DNA of 8,651 nt from Chlamydiia bacterium (lineage in GTDB: Bacteria; Chlamydiota; Chlamydiia; Chlamydiales; FEN-1388), in assembly GCA_028293095.1 (NCBI GenBank), contig JAQGPK010000050.1, positions 1 through 8,651 on the forward strand, read 5' to 3'. How positions within the stretch are numbered: position 1 is the stretch's first letter; each line of letters begins with the position of its first letter. Shown here in pieces: positions 6,442 to 8,651 of this stretch. A program made the position numbers and the translations under genes. The notes under the pieces are model-generated. The model was not told where the DNA came from. It was given only the letters and a program-made list of their open reading frames with translations, and did not search any database.

Positions 6442-7311
6442 ATGAGCGTTAATCTTAAAACTTCACACGAAACATTAGAGGGATATTATGCGAATGTGCG
6501 TCAAGTTGCGGTGTCAAGTTGGAATGTAGCAATAGCTTGTGCAGGGCGTACTGTGAGAGTCCTTGCTGGAGTTACGGAAGGTGCATCAAGAGTCAGCAAA
6601 TCACCAGATGCTTTAAAATACACACTTGCAGGATGTGTTGAGCTTGCGAATGCAACCCACCTTTTCGGTAAAATTATACTCTCTAAGAAAACTACAGATG
6701 TTGCTGTTACCATTCAGGAAGTTATTTCGGCAGTTCGTATTGTTGTCTCACTGGATTATTTTCTTAATGGAAAATTTAGAAAAGACCTCACACCTCATAA
6801 GATATATACAGTCGCTGCGAACGTCTGTTTCCTTGCAGCTAGAATTGCTGTAACTGCTCTTTGGGCTGTTAAGCATAATTTAGTAACTCTTGGAAAATTA
6901 TCTAGCATTGTAGGAAGTACTCCTGGTCTTAGATTGCTTACTCATGTGAGCGCTGGAGCCTTTATCCAAACACTATTCGCTGTTGGTATTGCGCTTGCTA
7001 CAGTTGAAGTAATGCATGATATCATAGAGAAGAAAGAAGTTCTGCGCCATTCCATGGATATGGTTAATTTGCTCGCAGAATTTACGCTTCTTGCATTGCA
7101 AACTGTGGCACCACCGCTTGCATTAAGTGTGCTTGGTATGGTGGCGGCGACAGCAGGTATTACATCATGTGTTTTAAAGAAAACAGATAAGCACATAATG
7201 GCCGATGAAAAAATGGCACAGGCGCAGGATGATTTAGAAGAGGTCGTGGTACCAGTACGATCAGCGTTAGGATTACCAGCCGGTGATTTGATTGTAGCAG
7301 CATCGCGTTAG
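6442..7311 (+). CDS. Putative inclusion-membrane (Inc-like) protein at the Cap1 locus
   Basis: This 289-residue hydrophobic protein of no recognised enzyme family has no cleavable signal peptide. Its N-terminus is hydrophilic with Ser/Thr/His, as is common for chlamydial type III substrates. Hydrophobic segments lie at about 122-143, 168-190 and 208-245, the last long enough for a hairpin. Between them are EKKEVLRH (196-203) and, after the last, a charged stretch DEKMAQAQDDLEE (255-267). Several motifs recur in the next gene's protein: a (E/D)Gxx(R/K)V segment near residue 46, SAxxxxxSLxxxL at 96-108 and LGxxSSxxGST at 150-160. The position just after fmt is that of C. trachomatis Cap1 (CT529), an Inc protein. 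Orthology by position is inference, and sequence similarity to Cap1 is faint. Own promoter, strong ribosome binding site and own terminator make it a single-gene unit. Confidence 0.8.
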   Translation: MSVNLKTSHETLEGYYANVRQVAVSSWNVAIACAGRTVRVLAGVTEGASRVSKSPDALKYTLAGCVELANATHLFGKIILSKKTTDVAVTIQEVISAVRIVVSLDYFLNGKFRKDLTPHKIYTVAANVCFLAARIAVTALWAVKHNLVTLGKLSSIVGSTPGLRLLTHVSAGAFIQTLFAVGIALATVEVMHDIIEKKEVLRHSMDMVNLLAEFTLLALQTVAPPLALSVLGMVAATAGITSCVLKKTDKHIMADEKMAQAQDDLEEVVVPVRSALGLPAGDLIVAASR

Positions 7312-7333
7312 CTTCTTGTTTTAAAGCATATAC

Positions 7334-7371
7334 AAAAAGCCCCTGTAAATTTATTTACAGGGGCTTTTTTT
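7334..7371 (+). terminator. Strong Rho-independent terminator after the first Inc-like gene
   Basis: A perfect 16-bp stem (7334-7349 with 7354-7369) has the GC-rich core AGCCCCTGT, a four-base loop and a run of seven Ts at 7365-7371. It begins 23 bases after the stop at 7311. Because the A run on the left pairs with the T run, it could also work from the other strand, but no gene ends there in the opposite direction. Confidence 0.93.
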
Positions 7372-7561
7372 AAAGTGTAAGACACCTTGCGCATAGTGAT
7401 AATTTTTTTAATCCTACATTTATCAGTATCAAAATCTATAAATTAATATTTAATTATTGCTTTATGTTTGATTGCATTTTGATTAAAACTGATGATCTCT
7501 TTTCTTTTTTTCCACGTTTTCATAGAATCTCTTTCGTATTAACAAAAAGGCAAGAGATAGT
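7372..7561. other. Leader region of the second Inc-like gene; no clear promoter
   Basis: This stretch of about 190 bases is very AT-rich, with T runs. The best promoter match is weak: TTGATT at 7468-7473 with GATGAT at 7491-7496 (17-base spacer). TAGAAT at 7523-7528 would be a good -10 but lacks a -35. AAGAG at 7552-7556 lies 5 bases before the ATG at 7562 and is the likely ribosome binding site. A strong terminator upstream implies that a promoter must exist here. Confidence 0.4.
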
Positions 7562-8545
7562 ATGAATAGCATAACATATTCACTAAATTACGCTGCTTAT
7601 GCAGTATTTAAGACAGTTCCTAAAATAGGATACTACACTTTAGACGGGTCAGCTAAAGTTGTTCAAAATTCTGATTCCATGAATCAATTCGCGAAGCTAG
7701 TTCAAGTAGCGGTCGATGCGTTTGTTCCTAAAGGAGGGTATCCTGAGATTCGTAATACATGTAAAGTATTTACTGACTTTGCCTCAGCAAGAAACTGTAT
7801 TGGAAGTCTGAATGGTGTTTTGAAGGAAGAGGCGACTGTCTTGGATCGCTTAATCTCTGCTTCACGATGCCTTGCAGATACCCGTACAACACTTGAATGG
7901 TTTGATTCAATTGATCTCTGTAAATTGGGTACCATTTCAAGTAGCATAGGTTCAACAGGTATTTGTAGAATAGCATTTGATTTTGTGATGCTCCCTGGAA
8001 TAAAGAATACTTTTGGAATAATCGGAAGTGTTATAGAGCTTGGAAAATTTGCTCTTACGATATCTGAAAAAGGGCTAAAGGGGTCTGATGGAGTCCTATT
8101 GGTTATTAAGATTGCAGGTTCGGTTGCTAAGATCGCAATTGTTGTCTTTGCAGGCCCTGTTTCTGCAAAAGTGATTGCTTCAGTGTGCTCACTCATTGGT
8201 AATTTGGCAGATGAGTATAAAAAAGAAGAAAGAGATAAAGCGCATGAAATTAAGCTCGCTAACAGAGCTCGGTGCCATGCTGAAAGAAAGGCTCAATTAG
8301 CTGCAAGAAAGGCTCAATTAATAGCTGAAGGTAGACCACTTAACGTGCTGCCGCAATTACCTCAAGGTGCTGCGTTGCAACAACTACAAGCTGGTCAAGC
8401 AGCTACTGGTGCTGCCTCAACAAATGCTTCAGCTGAGCTACCCCCAGAAAGATTGGTAAAGGATGTATCAGCCAAAAATGTTGCTGGAATGGCTATGCTG
8501 ATAGCGGCAGTTGGTACAGTATGGTCCGTTTCTCGAAGGCAATAG
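7562..8545 (+). CDS. Putative inclusion-membrane (Inc-like) protein, diverged paralog of the preceding gene
   Basis: This 327-residue protein has no cleavable signal peptide. Residues 1-140 align with the preceding protein in short ungapped blocks: LDGSAKV near 27, SARNCIGSLNGVL at 75-87 and LGTISSSIGST at 122-132. Residues 177-214 form a bilobed hydrophobic stretch with a turn at GPVS (198-201), the classic Inc layout. Residues 217-256 are a charged helix with a heptad-like repeat (RKAQLAA, RKAQLIA) and could form a coiled coil. A Gln/Ala-rich low-complexity linker (263-292) follows, then a last hydrophobic segment at 306-323 and a basic end (SRRQ). In an Inc topology, the charged helix and linker would face the host cytosol. 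Cap1 from C. trachomatis, as I recall it, also has an alanine- and arginine-rich charged segment after its hydrophobic region, but this memory needs an alignment. No enzyme motif was seen. Confidence 0.8.
   Translation: MNSITYSLNYAAYAVFKTVPKIGYYTLDGSAKVVQNSDSMNQFAKLVQVAVDAFVPKGGYPEIRNTCKVFTDFASARNCIGSLNGVLKEEATVLDRLISASRCLADTRTTLEWFDSIDLCKLGTISSSIGSTGICRIAFDFVMLPGIKNTFGIIGSVIELGKFALTISEKGLKGSDGVLLVIKIAGSVAKIAIVVFAGPVSAKVIASVCSLIGNLADEYKKEERDKAHEIKLANRARCHAERKAQLAARKAQLIAEGRPLNVLPQLPQGAALQQLQAGQAATGAASTNASAELPPERLVKDVSAKNVAGMAMLIAAVGTVWSVSRRQ
8284..8320 (+). repeat. 16-bp direct repeat, 21-bp period, in the coiled-coil part of the second Inc-like gene
   Basis: AAGAAAGGCTCAATTA occurs at 8284-8299 and again, unchanged, at 8305-8320. 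The 21-base period equals seven codons, so the protein gains one extra heptad (RKAQL repeated). Identical DNA in both copies suggests a recent slip duplication kept in frame. Confidence 0.7.
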
Positions 8546-8568
8546 CTCTTTTCATTTTTTCTGATTTT

Positions 8569-8598
8569 CCATACCATGCTTTAGTCGGTATGGTTTTT
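8569..8598 (+). terminator. Probable Rho-independent terminator after the second Inc-like gene
   Basis: CCATACC at 8569-8575 pairs with GGTATGG at 8587-8593 (7 bp, 11-base loop) and is followed directly by TTTTT at 8594-8598. It starts 23 bases after the stop at 8545. The stem is short, but place and T run fit. Confidence 0.65.
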
Positions 8599-8609
8599 AA
8601 TCTCAGGTT

Positions 8610-8650
8610 CTTAAAATGGAAACAGTATCTACTAAAGAGTCCATTTTAAG
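8610..8650. repeat. 11-bp perfect inverted repeat at the window edge
   Basis: CTTAAAATGGA at 8610-8620 and TCCATTTTAAG at 8640-8650 are exact reverse complements with a 19-base spacer. It is AT-rich, no T run is visible before the window ends, and it lies in the leader of the next, unseen gene. It could be an operator or a leader hairpin. An ATG at 8616 lies in the left arm, but GGA AAC AGT ATC TAC TAA closes it after six codons. Confidence 0.5.
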
Positions 8651-8651
8651 G

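Noticed and set aside
6626..6853. 75-codon plus-strand frame inside the first Inc-like gene
   Set aside because: It has no ribosome binding site and lies in another frame of a gene with a near-consensus promoter and strong ribosome binding site.
7702..8196. 164-codon open frame on the minus strand inside the second Inc-like gene
   Set aside because: It lies wholly within a plus-strand gene with a good start, ribosome binding site and recognisable layout. Its protein shows no motif or plausible start context.
1..8651. Mobile element, CRISPR array, tRNA or phage signature
   Set aside because: I found no transposase or integrase motifs, no spaced repeats of array type, no cloverleaf-like sequence and no terminal repeats flanking the Inc-like pair.

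Overview
The window looks like chromosomal DNA of a member of the Chlamydiota, most likely an environmental (non-Chlamydiaceae) lineage. The main evidence is the gene run lpxC-fabZ-lpxA-fmt in one direction, which is the order I know from Chlamydia. It is followed by hydrophobic proteins of inclusion-membrane (Inc) type at the place where Chlamydia trachomatis carries Cap1 (CT529), between fmt and rplC. The DNA is AT-rich, every supported gene is on the + strand, and no rRNA, tRNA, insertion sequence or CRISPR array was seen.

Left part (1-1682): the first gene runs off the left edge. It encodes a UPF0158-type domain, then an AT-hook-like motif and a long Lys/Ala/Pro-rich tail resembling chlamydial histone-like proteins. 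Four bases later comes a 129-residue membrane protein of unknown function, probably in the same transcript. About 300 bases without a convincing gene follow. They end in a promoter candidate that is overlapped by a 9-bp inverted repeat.

Middle part (2001-6182): a tightly packed operon. trhO encodes a rhodanese-fold tRNA U34 hydroxylase. Its stop codon overlaps a TTG start of lpxC, the committed step of lipid A synthesis. lpxC overlaps fabZ by one base, lpxA starts within about 15 bases of fabZ, and lpxA overlaps fmt by ATGA. LpxA and LpxC carry out the first two steps of lipid A synthesis, FabZ supplies the acyl-ACP pool, and Fmt formylates initiator tRNA. The operon thus joins outer-membrane synthesis to tRNA modification and translation initiation.

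Right part (6183-8651): two single-gene units, each closed by a terminator candidate. The first has a near-consensus promoter (TTGTAG-17-TATAAT) and a strong ribosome binding site. The two proteins (289 and 327 residues) share several ungapped motifs and a common layout, so I read them as diverged tandem paralogs and likely inclusion-membrane or type III secreted proteins. The window ends in an 11-bp perfect inverted repeat. If the synteny holds, rplC and the ribosomal protein genes should follow.
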